Part shown: positions 23,221 to 31,142 of the stretch, one piece after another | Numbering within the stretch: position 1 is the stretch's first letter | Layout: the number at the start of each line of letters is the position of its first letter | Source: Fibrobacter sp. UBA4375 | Lineage (GTDB): Bacteria; Fibrobacterota; Fibrobacteria; Fibrobacterales; Fibrobacteraceae | NCBI GenBank assembly: GCA_002391195.1 | Contig: DGRZ01000064.1 | Location: 23,712-63,423 of the forward strand | Direction of reading: 5' to 3' | Length of the DNA stretch: 39,712 bases | Translations under genes and position numbers: made by a program | Notes under the pieces: generated by a model | What the model saw: only the letters and a program-made list of their open reading frames with translations | Told to the model about the DNA's origin: nothing | The model's database searches: none

Positions 23221-24492
23221 TTATTCTTGCAGGCGGTAAATCTTTACGGCCTTGATGTAGAAGGTTCTTTCTTCACCGCCAAGGTTCAGTTCAAAGCGGG
23301 CGAAGGGAGTGCTCTCCTTCGGGACAAATTCGATTTCTACAGACTTGCCCGAAGTTCCCACGTCTACATGTTTCTGGAAGCCGATGGTCTCGTAATCATC
23401 GTAGGCACCGATTCTGGCGGTAATTTGCCCCTCTACATCGGACCAGATGGTAAACACGCACTTGTACTTTTTGCCGGCAAGGAGAGCCACATTTTCTTGA
23501 ATGAGCTGAACACTGTAAGAATACTTGCCACCTTCAGTCACCTGGATTTTTGCAATCTGCTCGCCATTACCTTCTTTTTCTACAGAGGCAACGGATTTTC
23601 CGTCGAACTGGTCAAAGACAATCCAACCATAAAAATCCTTGGAAAAATCCCCATTCGTAATGGTATTATCACTCAAGGAACCAATTATTCCTTCCCAAAT
23701 GTCCAGGACATAATCCTCAGAAGTATTACCATCGACAGCGGTGAATCCATATCGAAGCGGTCTGAAGCTGGAGATGAACTGTTGGTTCAGCTTCGCCCAT
23801 ATTGAAGCATTACGCGCCTCATCAAGATAGACAACACCATCCTCTGCAACCTCGACCGTAGAGAAATCTATTCCATCTACAAAATAGCGGGGATAGAACA
23901 CTACGGACAAATTCGCCGCACTGTCCGAAACCTTTTCTATCTGAGTATGGTGATACCGTAGTTCAAACTGTTTGAACCAAGAGAGGGAATACTGGACGGG
24001 AACATAGTTGCCGTTTATCAACAACCTTCCGCGGATGTCGGACATTCCTTTAGCCGGCCTAAAGGAAACACCCATCTCTTTCAAGTAACCCTTGTCTTCC
24101 AATTGTATATTCTTGAAAGGCTCTGCCACCTGGTCGGCGTCAGTAAAGGAAACCTTCAAGGAAGAATCCGCAAGATCTTCACCGGGCCAAAGCTGCACGC
24201 CCTTTGCCACATCGATATCTACTGCCACATAGTAACTGGAGTAAGAGCGGACCTCAAAGAAATCCAAGGCGAAGGAATCCAGCAGCAGAGGTTCATCCTT
24301 GGCAGCCGCCTTAGCAAGAGAATTAGAGGAAATCTCAGAATAATCAACAGAGAAATCTGCAGTAAAGGCCAAGGATGGGTTCCCGATTTCGATACCCGCC
24401 ACAGACTTATCATCACTAGAACAAGCCACAAAAGCCATGGCAACACCCGCCATAGCCATCAAAACCCCAAATTTAAACCCCGCAAAGCGCAT
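23221..24492 (-). CDS. Lipoprotein with C-terminal carbohydrate-binding-like domain, coupled to TIGR02147 protein
   Basis: A 423-residue lipoprotein: lipobox MAFVAC (Cys24), followed by SSDDKSVAGIEIGNPS. The middle part (about 45-270) resembles DUF4382-like beta domains by pattern, without a firm match. The C-terminal part (about 275-420) begins NTITNGDFSKDFYGWIVF and ends in a typical beta-sandwich; this is a carbohydrate-binding module of the CBM4/9/22 type. It is therefore probably displayed on the cell surface and may bind plant polysaccharide. Its ATG overlaps the TIGR02147 stop by one base (TAATG), so translation is coupled. The VAG...IGN motif recurs in the lipoprotein at 34813. Confidence 0.78.
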   Translation of the reverse strand: MRFAGFKFGVLMAMAGVAMAFVACSSDDKSVAGIEIGNPSLAFTADFSVDYSEISSNSLAKAAAKDEPLLLDSFALDFFEVRSYSSYYVAVDIDVAKGVQLWPGEDLADSSLKVSFTDADQVAEPFKNIQLEDKGYLKEMGVSFRPAKGMSDIRGRLLINGNYVPVQYSLSWFKQFELRYHHTQIEKVSDSAANLSVVFYPRYFVDGIDFSTVEVAEDGVVYLDEARNASIWAKLNQQFISSFRPLRYGFTAVDGNTSEDYVLDIWEGIIGSLSDNTITNGDFSKDFYGWIVFDQFDGKSVASVEKEGNGEQIAKIQVTEGGKYSYSVQLIQENVALLAGKKYKCVFTIWSDVEGQITARIGAYDDYETIGFQKHVDVGTSGKSVEIEFVPKESTPFARFELNLGGEERTFYIKAVKIYRLQE

Positions 24493-25340
24493 TACATTCC
24501 TCGTGTTAGGGGGAACAGCTGGATATTAACCTGAACTACGTCGTCTCCTTCTCCAGCATCGGCTGAAAAATCTAGTAGTTCTTTGCGCATTAGTTGGATT
24601 TGTTTTTTCAAATTGGGGAAATCTTTGCGCCTTATGCTGAAAGTGAGGGCCGAAAAGTCCCTTTCCTGGCTTGCCAGTTCGGACAACTTATCCCTAGACA
24701 TCTCCAACATCTGCTGGTGGTACTGCTTTACCATCAGGTCATGAACCTCGTCGTCGGTAGTAATCATGGGGTCTCGCTGGCGGAATCCATTGGCCGTCTT
24801 GACCAGGAGGCCAAGTTCCAGAAGGAGGTTGAAGGATTCCTGCACCTGGGCTGGGGTCACCTTGCCATCGAGACGCTTGGAAACCCAGTCGGGAATAGGG
24901 CGGAACCCCTTCAGGGACACCATTTCCAGAATGACGGAATGGTGCCATTCCCTAAAGATACGGAGCTGGGCCTGGTCCATCTTGTGGAGCTTAGAATGGG
25001 GGCTAGCCTTGACCAGTTGCTCGTAATAGACCTTCTTTTCTTCGTCGTCGGTAGCCTGGTTAAAGAACACCAGGTTCTCGAAGTAAGTGGCCCGCTGCTT
25101 AATAAGTCCGAGACCCTGGATAAGCTTTGTGACCGTACTCTTGGTAATGTTTCTCTTGCCGTCGATAGTCAGTTTCAGGTGGGCGTGACTGGAAAGTCCC
25201 GCTTTTTCGGCAAAAAAACGCAAACTGAAGGCCGGCTGGGTCTTCTTCTTGTATTCGTAGTAGTCCCGAAGATACACGCGAAAATTCGTGTATTGCAGCA
25301 CATCGGGCTCTGTCAATTTTACACTTTCTCCATTTTCCAT
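24492..25340 (-). CDS. TIGR02147 (DUF4423) family protein, copy 1
   Basis: A 282-residue protein of a paralogous family found in large numbers in Fibrobacter. The N-terminal region (TNFRVYLRDYYEYKKKTQPAFSLRFFAEKAGLSS) and the following KLTIDGKRNITKSTVTKLIQGLGL look like a helix-turn-helix module. DUF4423 follows with REWHHSVILEMV, a winged-helix-like NLLLELGLLVKTANGFRQRD and a C-terminal FSIRRKDFPNLKKQIQLMRKEL helix. No membrane segment. It is probably a DNA-binding regulator, but no family member's target is known to me. TATTTT lies 6 nt before ATG 25340. It is coupled to the lipoprotein downstream. Confidence 0.85.
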   Translation of the reverse strand: MENGESVKLTEPDVLQYTNFRVYLRDYYEYKKKTQPAFSLRFFAEKAGLSSHAHLKLTIDGKRNITKSTVTKLIQGLGLIKQRATYFENLVFFNQATDDEEKKVYYEQLVKASPHSKLHKMDQAQLRIFREWHHSVILEMVSLKGFRPIPDWVSKRLDGKVTPAQVQESFNLLLELGLLVKTANGFRQRDPMITTDDEVHDLMVKQYHQQMLEMSRDKLSELASQERDFSALTFSIRRKDFPNLKKQIQLMRKELLDFSADAGEGDDVVQVNIQLFPLTRGM

Positions 25341-25346
25341 ACCCTA

Positions 25347-25352
25347 AAAATA
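25347..25352 (-). promoter_or_regulatory. -10-like TATTTT 6 nt before TIGR02147 copy 1
   Basis: TATTTT, then TAGGGT, then ATG. The second TIGR02147 gene has the very similar TACATT-TTAGGAC-GTG start region. Confidence 0.4.
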
Positions 25353-25410
25353 GAAGTCTAGGGGGGCAAAGGCACTATCCGATGGTTAAATATCGTTTAC
25401 CTAAGTAACC

Positions 25411-25446
25411 AGATTAGGAATTAGAGACTAGGATCTAGGGGCTAGT
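25411..25446. repeat. Degenerate CTAGG-type tandem repeat at the GNAT stop codon
   Basis: Imperfect units (GATTAGGAATTAGAGACTAGG and onward, about 8-10 nt each) run into the GNAT gene's stop codon. Related in unit sequence to 11328-11400. Confidence 0.6.
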
Positions 25447-26008
25447 TATCACAAGCAAGTTTCGACAGGCGAAGATGGTCGTGGAATTGTCCACGCAGGC
25501 ATTCTAAGTCCCGGGAGACGCCTTCTTCCTCGAAACCGCAGCGGCGAGCGACCCCGATACTGGCGTAATTCTGGACCGCAGCCGTAATTTCCAGGCGGTT
25601 CAGCTCCAGGGTATCAAAGCAGAACTTGCACAAGAGGTTCAGGGATTCCGTCGCGAGGCCGCGGCCTGTAAAGTTCTGCCCAAGCCAGTAACTGACAGTG
25701 GCCGAGCGGTGCTCTGGATGAACCCAGCCGATAAAGATGCAGCCCGCAAGACTATCCCCGCCGGCGGTTTTCTCAAAAACGCCCCAGCAGGCACCGTTAC
25801 CCATCTGAGCCTGCATCTCCCAGGTTTCCAGACGGTCCATAACGTCTTCGACGGAATTGCAATCAGGAGGCCAGGGCAGGAACCGCGAGAGATGCTCGCG
25901 GGAAGCGTCAATCAGGCGGTAAAGACCTGCCGCATCAGGTTCGTGCAGCGCTCGAAGAACAACCCGCTCGCCAGGCAGTTCCGTTTCGGGAATTTCGTCT
26001 AGAATCAT
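25442..26008 (-). CDS. GNAT acetyltransferase, RimJ/RimL type
   Basis: A 189-residue N-acetyltransferase. Segments: ERVVLRALHEPDAAGLYRLI, GCIFIGWVHPEHRSATVSYWLG, the acetyl-CoA loop QNFTGRGLATESLNLL, then LNRLEITAAVQNYASIGVARRCGFEEEG. This layout is typical of RimJ/RimL proteins that acetylate protein N-termini, ribosomal proteins or antibiotics; the substrate is not predictable. The ATG at 26008 is used because the frame upstream runs through a repeat and TACATT lies 7 nt before it. Confidence 0.9.
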   Translation of the reverse strand: MILDEIPETELPGERVVLRALHEPDAAGLYRLIDASREHLSRFLPWPPDCNSVEDVMDRLETWEMQAQMGNGACWGVFEKTAGGDSLAGCIFIGWVHPEHRSATVSYWLGQNFTGRGLATESLNLLCKFCFDTLELNRLEITAAVQNYASIGVARRCGFEEEGVSRDLECLRGQFHDHLRLSKLACDN

Positions 26009-26015
26009 GGGCTGA

Positions 26016-26021
26016 AATGTA
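26016..26021 (-). promoter_or_regulatory. -10-like TACATT 7 nt before the GNAT ATG
   Basis: TACATT, then TCAGCCC, then ATG. Leaderless-type start; no RBS seen. Confidence 0.4.
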
Positions 26022-26028
26022 GGAAACA

Positions 26029-26054
26029 GGTTCGAGGCTCGAGGTTCGAGGAAC
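26029..26054. repeat. Degenerate GGTTCGAGG-type tandem repeat
   Basis: Three imperfect 8-9 nt units (GGTTCGAGGCTCGAGGTTCG) lie between the GNAT promoter and the REP pair. Confidence 0.5.
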
Positions 26055-26123
26055 GTCATCCTCGCGTAGGCGAGGATCCATACACAGATCTCGCCAGTAG
26101 ATGCCCGCCTTCGCGGGCATGAC
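26055..26123. repeat. Paired REP-like element (two palindromes in opposite orientation)
   Basis: GTCAT at the left end and ATGAC at the right end bound two hairpins: ATCCTCGC/GCGAGGAT (26058-26077) and ATGCCCGC/GCGGGCAT (26101-26120). The 23 nt between them are not repeated. The layout is that of a bacterial interspersed mosaic (REP pair) element. Confidence 0.75.
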
Positions 26124-26156
26124 AATGCTGGCGTTATCAACAGAATGAAGAAAACA

Positions 26157-26183
26157 GAAAAACCCGCCGAATGAGTCGGCGGG
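26157..26183 (-). terminator. Terminator of tRNA-Leu
   Basis: On the reverse strand CCCGCCGA (26183-26176), loop of 5 nt, TCGGCGGG (26170-26163), then TTTTTCTG. Directly follows tRNA-Leu. Confidence 0.88.
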
Positions 26184-26190
26184 CCTTCAG

Positions 26191-26275
26191 TGCGGATGAA
26201 AGGACTTGAACCTTCATGCCCTCGCGAGCACTAGAACCTGAATCTAGCGTGTCTACCAGTTCCACCACATCCGCG
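26191..26275 (-). tRNA. tRNA-Leu (CAG)
   Basis: An 85-nt tRNA on the reverse strand: acceptor GCGGATG with CATCCGC, D arm with GGTAGAC, anticodon stem CTAGA/TCTAG with loop TTCAGGT (anticodon CAG), variable arm TGCTCGCGAGGGCA, T arm with GTTCAAGTC. Discriminator A; CCA is not encoded. Confidence 0.95.
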
Positions 26276-26285
26276 TGGTGCACCA

Positions 26286-26314
26286 AATTTTGAAAAAAAA
26301 GCCCGTTTTGTCAA
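26286..26314 (-). promoter_or_regulatory. Promoter of tRNA-Leu
   Basis: On the reverse strand TTGACA (26314-26309), 17-nt spacer with eight T, then AAAATT (26291-26286), 10 nt before the tRNA. Consensus -35 but a poor -10. Confidence 0.55.
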
Positions 26315-26327
26315 GGGGGTAGCCCGA

Positions 26328-27077
26328 TTATTTCTTGAAAGGGAACGCTTCCCGAATCCAATCCAGGTGGTGGCCTTGCCAATAGCTCCAGTCATGCTCC
26401 CCAGAGGGGTCATACCTCAGGTCGCAGTCCGCCCCCACATTCTTGCAAAATTCCTGAATCCAGGGGATTGTTTCCGACGGAGGATAAAGCCTGTCGGCAC
26501 CGCCCTGCAAAAAGCGCCACCTTCCAAAGTTCATCTTAGGAAATGCCGCAACAGCGGGGGCCTCCCCCAACAGTTTGCCATAGGAACTCACCAAAAGCCG
26601 GTTCTTCACCCGGCGTTTCCCGTACATAGAATAAACCAGAACCCCAAGAGAGCCGTCAGAGACACCCACAAGGGAGACCTCTTCTACAAATCCCCTCCGC
26701 CTCCTGGCAATGGAATCCAGGGCCGCATCCACCGCAGAAACCATCACCTCCGTCGCCCAATGGTTTTCCTTGCAGGCCGAAGCGCTCAACACCACCACAT
26801 CCTGAAAAATATCCGAAAAGGCCTCCCCCGCCACCAAGCCCTTTTGACAGTTGCCGCTGGTCATGCCTCCGTGGAACCAGACCACCACATCCTTTTTCGC
26901 CGCATGTCCAGGAAACGACGCCTTGGCCTTTGAATCGTATTCAGGCCACCAGATTCCAACAGGTACCCGCAACACAGTGCCGGTAGCCTCTGTCGGCAGA
27001 ACCGAAACCGACAAGGAATCCCGACTAGCCCCAAGGGCCAGGGATACGGTAAGCAACAGCACCCAAAGAGGTTTCAT
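26328..27077 (-). CDS. Secreted alpha/beta-hydrolase-like esterase
   Basis: A 249-residue protein with a signal peptide (MKPLWVLLLTVSLALGA). Alpha/beta-hydrolase signs: the oxyanion strand VVVWFHGGMTSGN, the nucleophile elbow GVSDG (VSLVGVSDGSLGVLVYS), and a late His in SGEHDWSYW. The layout resembles small secreted esterases and PHB-depolymerase/feruloyl-esterase-like proteins, but the substrate is unknown. The ATG overlaps the end of the upstream membrane protein gene by 4 nt. It is the last gene of a three-gene unit and ends before the tRNA-Leu promoter without a clear terminator. Confidence 0.72.
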   Translation of the reverse strand: MKPLWVLLLTVSLALGASRDSLSVSVLPTEATGTVLRVPVGIWWPEYDSKAKASFPGHAAKKDVVVWFHGGMTSGNCQKGLVAGEAFSDIFQDVVVLSASACKENHWATEVMVSAVDAALDSIARRRRGFVEEVSLVGVSDGSLGVLVYSMYGKRRVKNRLLVSSYGKLLGEAPAVAAFPKMNFGRWRFLQGGADRLYPPSETIPWIQEFCKNVGADCDLRYDPSGEHDWSYWQGHHLDWIREAFPFKK

Positions 27078-27586
27078 CGTTTGTTTCTTATGGCGAGGAT
27101 AAAGAATATCAGGAAACCGACTGAACAGACCCCGATGATTCCAAGGGCTATTAGGGAGTTGACCAGCTGGTATTCCGACACTGTTTCCCAGTCCAGTTCA
27201 CCGAAGGTCGAGGCCAAGGACTTGACGATATAGCGGTTGTCGGACAGCCTAACGGCGCTGATTTCCAGGGGAACATCTCCCACGTTGATAGCGGCAAAGC
27301 TGAACCAATCCGACATTTCGTCCAGCATTTCTTCTGACGCGTACAGGACAAAGGTTGCGCTGTCGTCACCGTTTATCCTAAAGAAAGTCTTGTCCAAAAA
27401 CGGAACGTTGCTGCCCCCAAAAACACTGGGGATAGCGGCATAGGAGACCCGTCCATAAAAAAGGTGTTCTTCCTTGAAAAAGCTCTGCAACACAGGCCCT
27501 GCGTATGACACGCACCAGACCACCGCCAATAAGAACAGCAAGGCAAAATTGAAATAAATAGAACGTCTTGAACGAAATCTGGGCAT
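27074..27586 (-). CDS. Uncharacterised membrane protein with two membrane helices
   Basis: A 170-residue protein I do not recognise. An N-terminal helix (about 11-29) follows a basic start (MPRFRSRR). A periplasmic domain of about 110 residues (FYGRVSYAAIPSVFGGSNVPFLD..., FAAINVGDVPLEISAVRLSDN) follows, then a second helix (IALGIIGVCSVGFLIFFILAI) and a short RNKR tail. Membrane topology matches that of the upstream protein, so the two may form a complex. It starts 6 nt after the upstream stop and overlaps the hydrolase by 4 nt. Confidence 0.65.
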   Translation of the reverse strand: MPRFRSRRSIYFNFALLFLLAVVWCVSYAGPVLQSFFKEEHLFYGRVSYAAIPSVFGGSNVPFLDKTFFRINGDDSATFVLYASEEMLDEMSDWFSFAAINVGDVPLEISAVRLSDNRYIVKSLASTFGELDWETVSEYQLVNSLIALGIIGVCSVGFLIFFILAIRNKR

Positions 27587-27592
27587 CGAAAA

Positions 27593-28381
27593 CTATTGCT
27601 TGGAGCGGAACATGAAGAAAAATGTAGCTAAAAGAAGCACCAAGGTCAAGAAGTAGAAGACCAGGGGAATCTTTGCGTTCAGGGCGATTTCGTTTAGCCG
27701 TTCCATCTGGAAAAACTGAATGAGTTCCTCGCTGTTCAGCATAGCGGCATCGTTGTCGATGCGGGCCCAGGCATGAGAAAGATCCACGTTGATGTTCAGA
27801 AGCATATCCAGCTGGTGCGCAATACTATCCGGAAGTCCAAGACCTTCGGGCCGCACCACCGGGAACCCGGCGCGAGCAGAATCCAGAAGTTCCCGGACCA
27901 CGTATTCCTGGTTGTCGGGCAGGCTGTTTACCGCATAGGAGAGTTGCTGCCAGGAACTCAGCCACTGGGTCCTGACCGTCAAATAACGCCTGGCCGTAGA
28001 AACCTTGCCCAAGACCTCCCGCTCGAAACGGCTTACCAGGGCAGAACTCGGCCGCTCAAAACCGAACCCCTGCAACTCGTCCATCTGGCGGGCGAAGGAT
28101 ACCGCCATTTCCCTGAGGGTCATGGTCTCGGACAAGATTCTCATGGTGTCCAGACCGTAACCGCTACGGGCTCGTTCCATATCCTTTGAAAGCCTGGCAT
28201 CCAGCAACTGAAAATCCGAAAGGGACTTGATGTACTGGGAATAAAGGACCATCTGGGGTTTCTGGGAAAGAGAAAACAATATAGTGAGCCCTACCGTCAG
28301 GGCCACCACCATCCACACCCAGGGTGTTTTCAGCTTAGAGCGGAAAGTTTCCTTGATAGACTTGTTTTTCAATTCTTCCAC
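27593..28381 (-). CDS. Uncharacterised membrane protein with large periplasmic helical domain
   Basis: A 262-residue protein with helix 1 at about 21-40 (WVWMVVALTVGLTILFSL) and helix 2 at about 236-257 (PLVFYFLTLVLLLATFFFMF). Between them lie roughly 195 mostly helical residues, like the four-helix sensor domains of chemoreceptors, but no HAMP or signalling domain follows. GTG start at 28381, with TAATTT 6 nt upstream in a 34-nt region shared with the divergent lipoprotein gene. First gene of a three-gene unit; function unknown. Confidence 0.65.
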   Translation of the reverse strand: MEELKNKSIKETFRSKLKTPWVWMVVALTVGLTILFSLSQKPQMVLYSQYIKSLSDFQLLDARLSKDMERARSGYGLDTMRILSETMTLREMAVSFARQMDELQGFGFERPSSALVSRFEREVLGKVSTARRYLTVRTQWLSSWQQLSYAVNSLPDNQEYVVRELLDSARAGFPVVRPEGLGLPDSIAHQLDMLLNINVDLSHAWARIDNDAAMLNSEELIQFFQMERLNEIALNAKIPLVFYFLTLVLLLATFFFMFRSKQ

Positions 28382-28415
28382 AAAAAGAAATTACCTTTTT
28401 TCTACCTTGAATGCC
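28382..28415. promoter_or_regulatory. 34-nt divergent promoter region
   Basis: The two divergent start codons are only 34 nt apart. The reverse strand carries TAATTT (28393-28388) 6 nt before GTG, and the forward strand TACCTT (28403-28408) 7 nt before ATG. There is no room for an ordinary leader with RBS on both sides; the two promoters must overlap. Confidence 0.5.
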
Positions 28416-29660
28416 ATGAGATTCCTCCATTTTGCCACTTTTTTTTGTGTTTTCGCCTTCTTTTGTGGCTGCACCGTAGAAAGAGCCGAAGAACAGGTGG
28501 TGGAGCGCCACGCCAACGGGGTCAAGAAGGCCTCCGTATGGGTGTACCCCGATGGCGAAATCTTGAAGCGGAACGAGTGGTACAACAACGGCATCAAGGA
28601 ATTTGAGATCCCTTACAAGGACAACGTTCCCCACGGTGAAATCAAGCGCTGGACCGGGCTTGGAAACGTTGTGATGGTTGGCCAGTACAAAAAGGGCAAA
28701 CGCGAAGGCAAATGGACCAGTTATTACGGCGACAAGAAGGTGGAGGCGGTGCGGTATTACAAGGACGACCACCCCGTAGGGGACTGGGAAGGGTTTCATT
28801 ACAACGGCAACAAGGCCTTTGAGGAACATTACAACGACAAGGGTGACACCGTAGGCGTGTGGAAAAAATGGTCCAAAAGCGGAAAACTCCAAGAAGAAAA
28901 CAGCTGTCATGGCGGCGACAGTTTGGGAATCATCGTGGAGTATTACGAGAACGGAAAACGAAGACATTCCACGAGCTGCCGATACGGAGTATTTAACGGT
29001 CCGCAAATCACCTACGCTGCAGACGAAAAGAATTCCTGGCTTGTTACAGAAGGTTACACGGACGGTGTGCTGGATGGCCCTCGTGAATTCTACCTTCCTT
29101 CCGAAGACGGGTTACTCCCCTACAGACGGGAACGGTGGAAAATGGGAGCGAGAGATTCCGTCTGGCGGCTGGACGACGGCCACCTGCACCTTGTAATCGA
29201 AAGCGAGTTCGTGAACGGGACGGGAATCGGATACGGCCAGTGCGAAGACAACTACGGAATAATCTGTGCCGAGACATCTTTTGTAGCGGGTGTTCCAGGC
29301 GGAACCCTGGACAGTAGCGCCGTTCTCGGGAAAGCCGTCTCGGGCGCCACCCTGTGGTACTACAAGAAAGGGCACGACCTGCGTTACGAAGAAATCTGGG
29401 AAAACGGCGAGATTGCCATAAGCCGGAGTTTCTACCCCGACAGCCTAGGCGGGAAACTTGCAAGCGAAGCCTTCTGGAAAGAGGGCCAGCGGAACGGAAT
29501 TTTACGCAACTGGTACAAAAGCGGTATCCTACGAGATAGCCTCTCCTTCGTAAACGGCGAGCGTGTAGGCGAACAGTTCAGCTTTGATAGCACGGGCAAG
29601 CTTACCATCCATAAGACAGAGGCCGGCAAGAACCGGCCCGTGATTATGCACTTGCATTAA
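28416..29660 (+). CDS. Lipoprotein with MORN/YwqK-type repeats
   Basis: A 414-residue lipoprotein: signal peptide with lipobox FFCGC, then repeated beta-hairpin units of about 23 residues (EWYNNGIKEFEIPYKDNVPHG, QYKKGKREGKWTSYYGDKK, YYKDDHPVGDWEGFHYNGNK and later copies). These are MORN-variant repeats, as in the YwqK antitoxin-like family and Fusobacterium/Bacteroidetes surface proteins. The role is unknown; such repeats usually bind proteins or membranes. ATG 28416 starts the signal peptide; an in-frame ATG at 28284 lies within the divergent gene. The 3' end is 11 nt from the stop of the convergent MFS gene. Confidence 0.75.
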   Translation: MRFLHFATFFCVFAFFCGCTVERAEEQVVERHANGVKKASVWVYPDGEILKRNEWYNNGIKEFEIPYKDNVPHGEIKRWTGLGNVVMVGQYKKGKREGKWTSYYGDKKVEAVRYYKDDHPVGDWEGFHYNGNKAFEEHYNDKGDTVGVWKKWSKSGKLQEENSCHGGDSLGIIVEYYENGKRRHSTSCRYGVFNGPQITYAADEKNSWLVTEGYTDGVLDGPREFYLPSEDGLLPYRRERWKMGARDSVWRLDDGHLHLVIESEFVNGTGIGYGQCEDNYGIICAETSFVAGVPGGTLDSSAVLGKAVSGATLWYYKKGHDLRYEEIWENGEIAISRSFYPDSLGGKLASEAFWKEGQRNGILRNWYKSGILRDSLSFVNGERVGEQFSFDSTGKLTIHKTEAGKNRPVIMHLH

Positions 29661-29671
29661 TCAATTCGCAA

Positions 29672-31060
29672 TTACATATCTTCTAGCTGTTTACCCTTGG
29701 TTTCCTTGATAAACTTTGCCACGAAGAAGATGCTGAATATGGCAAAGAAGGAATAGATGGCGTAAGTCGGGCCCACTCCGATGCCGTCTTCGCCCGTGAG
29801 CACGGGGAATGTCCAGGTGACCACGAAGTTTGCAAACCACTGGGCCAGCCCGCAAATGGCGATGGCGATAGTGCGGATACGGTTGTTGAACATTTCGCCC
29901 AGCATCACCCACATGACCGGACCCCAGGTCGCCGCAAAGAAGGCGATGTAGAGGTTTGCCGCTATCAGGGCCACAAAAGCCGCCGAATCAGACAGGGCTG
30001 CGCCACCGCTACTCATAAAGCAAATCGTAAGGGTACTCAAGGTCACCGCCATGCCAACGCTACCGATAAGCAGAAGGGGTTTACGGCCTAGCTTGTCCAC
30101 AAGCAAAATGGCGGCAACGGTCATCACCAAGTTGATGGCGCTAGAAATCACGCTGGTGAGAAATGCGTCGCTTTCACCAAAGCCCACACTCTGCCAGAGC
30201 ATGGTGCCGTAGTAGAAGATAACGTTGATGCCAACCAACTGCTGCAAAATAGCAAGGCCCAAACCCGCCCACAAAACCGGAGTAATCCGCTCCTTCTTGT
30301 TAATGACTTCCAACAGGTCGGTAAACTTGGCGGGCTTTTTATTGCTGAAGGAGCCCTGAATCTTTTCAACCTCTTCGTCAACCCCATCGGGATTGATCTT
30401 GGCAATGACTTTCTTGGCTTCGTCCAGGAGCCCTTTGTGAATCAGGTAACGGGGCGATTCGGGGAGTTTCCAGGCAGCATAGCCGTAGATTACCGACGGG
30501 ATAATTTCGACCCAGAACATCACCTGCCATGCCTTGATGTGGCCAAACATCGGATTGTTGGCCGAACCCGCAATGCGTACGATGAGGTAGTTCGAAAGGA
30601 GCGCTACAAAAATTCCTATCACGATAGCGAACTGTTGCAATGAGCCCAAGCGTCCACGCAAGTGGGCTGGCGCAGTTTCTGCAATGTAGATCGGTGCGAT
30701 AATGCTTGCCATTCCAATACCGAGCCCCCCAATGATACGCCACATAATAAAGTCCGGGATGCCAAAAGGAATGCCCGACCCGATTGCGCTCAACAGGAAC
30801 AGGTCTGAAGCAAAAAGCATACAACGCACGCGGCCGAAGGCGTCGGCAATCCGCCCGGCAAAAAACGCACCGATGGCAGCCCCAATAAGGGCCAGGGAGA
30901 CAGACCAGGCCAGTTCATAGTCCGTCGCGTTAAAGTGTGCCTTTAACGCCCCGTTTGCCCCGTTGATGACGGACGAGTCAAACCCGAACAGAAACCCGCC
31001 AATGGCGGCGGACAGGGTTATGAGCACTATGTGTTTCATTTGCGGATTTGCGTTGGACAT
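29672..31060 (-). CDS. MFS sugar porter (sugar:H+ symporter)
   Basis: A 462-residue, twelve-helix transporter of the sugar porter family (XylE/GalP/GLUT type). Signatures: GFLFGFDSSVINGA in helix 1, GRIADAFGRVRCM between helices 2 and 3, RIIGGLGIGMAS, PIYIAETAPAHLRGRLGSLQQ, PESPRYLI after helix 6, QQLVGINVIFYYG in helix 7, DKLGRKPLL and MLGEMFNNRIR after helix 10. The QQLxGIN motif marks a hexose or pentose substrate. The ATG at 31060 has AAGGGAGG upstream; an ATG at 31084 lacks one. Confidence 0.93.
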   Translation of the reverse strand: MSNANPQMKHIVLITLSAAIGGFLFGFDSSVINGANGALKAHFNATDYELAWSVSLALIGAAIGAFFAGRIADAFGRVRCMLFASDLFLLSAIGSGIPFGIPDFIMWRIIGGLGIGMASIIAPIYIAETAPAHLRGRLGSLQQFAIVIGIFVALLSNYLIVRIAGSANNPMFGHIKAWQVMFWVEIIPSVIYGYAAWKLPESPRYLIHKGLLDEAKKVIAKINPDGVDEEVEKIQGSFSNKKPAKFTDLLEVINKKERITPVLWAGLGLAILQQLVGINVIFYYGTMLWQSVGFGESDAFLTSVISSAINLVMTVAAILLVDKLGRKPLLLIGSVGMAVTLSTLTICFMSSGGAALSDSAAFVALIAANLYIAFFAATWGPVMWVMLGEMFNNRIRTIAIAICGLAQWFANFVVTWTFPVLTGEDGIGVGPTYAIYSFFAIFSIFFVAKFIKETKGKQLEDM

Positions 31061-31091
31061 CAGGCCTCCCTTGAATTGAACCATCCTCTCT

Positions 31092-31121
31092 AATATACCC
31101 GCTTTGCGCCAGAAATGTCAC
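31092..31121 (-). promoter_or_regulatory. Promoter of the MFS sugar porter
   Basis: On the reverse strand GTGACA (31121-31116), 18-nt spacer, TATATT (31097-31092). Leader of about 25 nt with a strong SD. Confidence 0.5.
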
Positions 31122-31142
31122 ACGATAGTATTATTTTTACAA

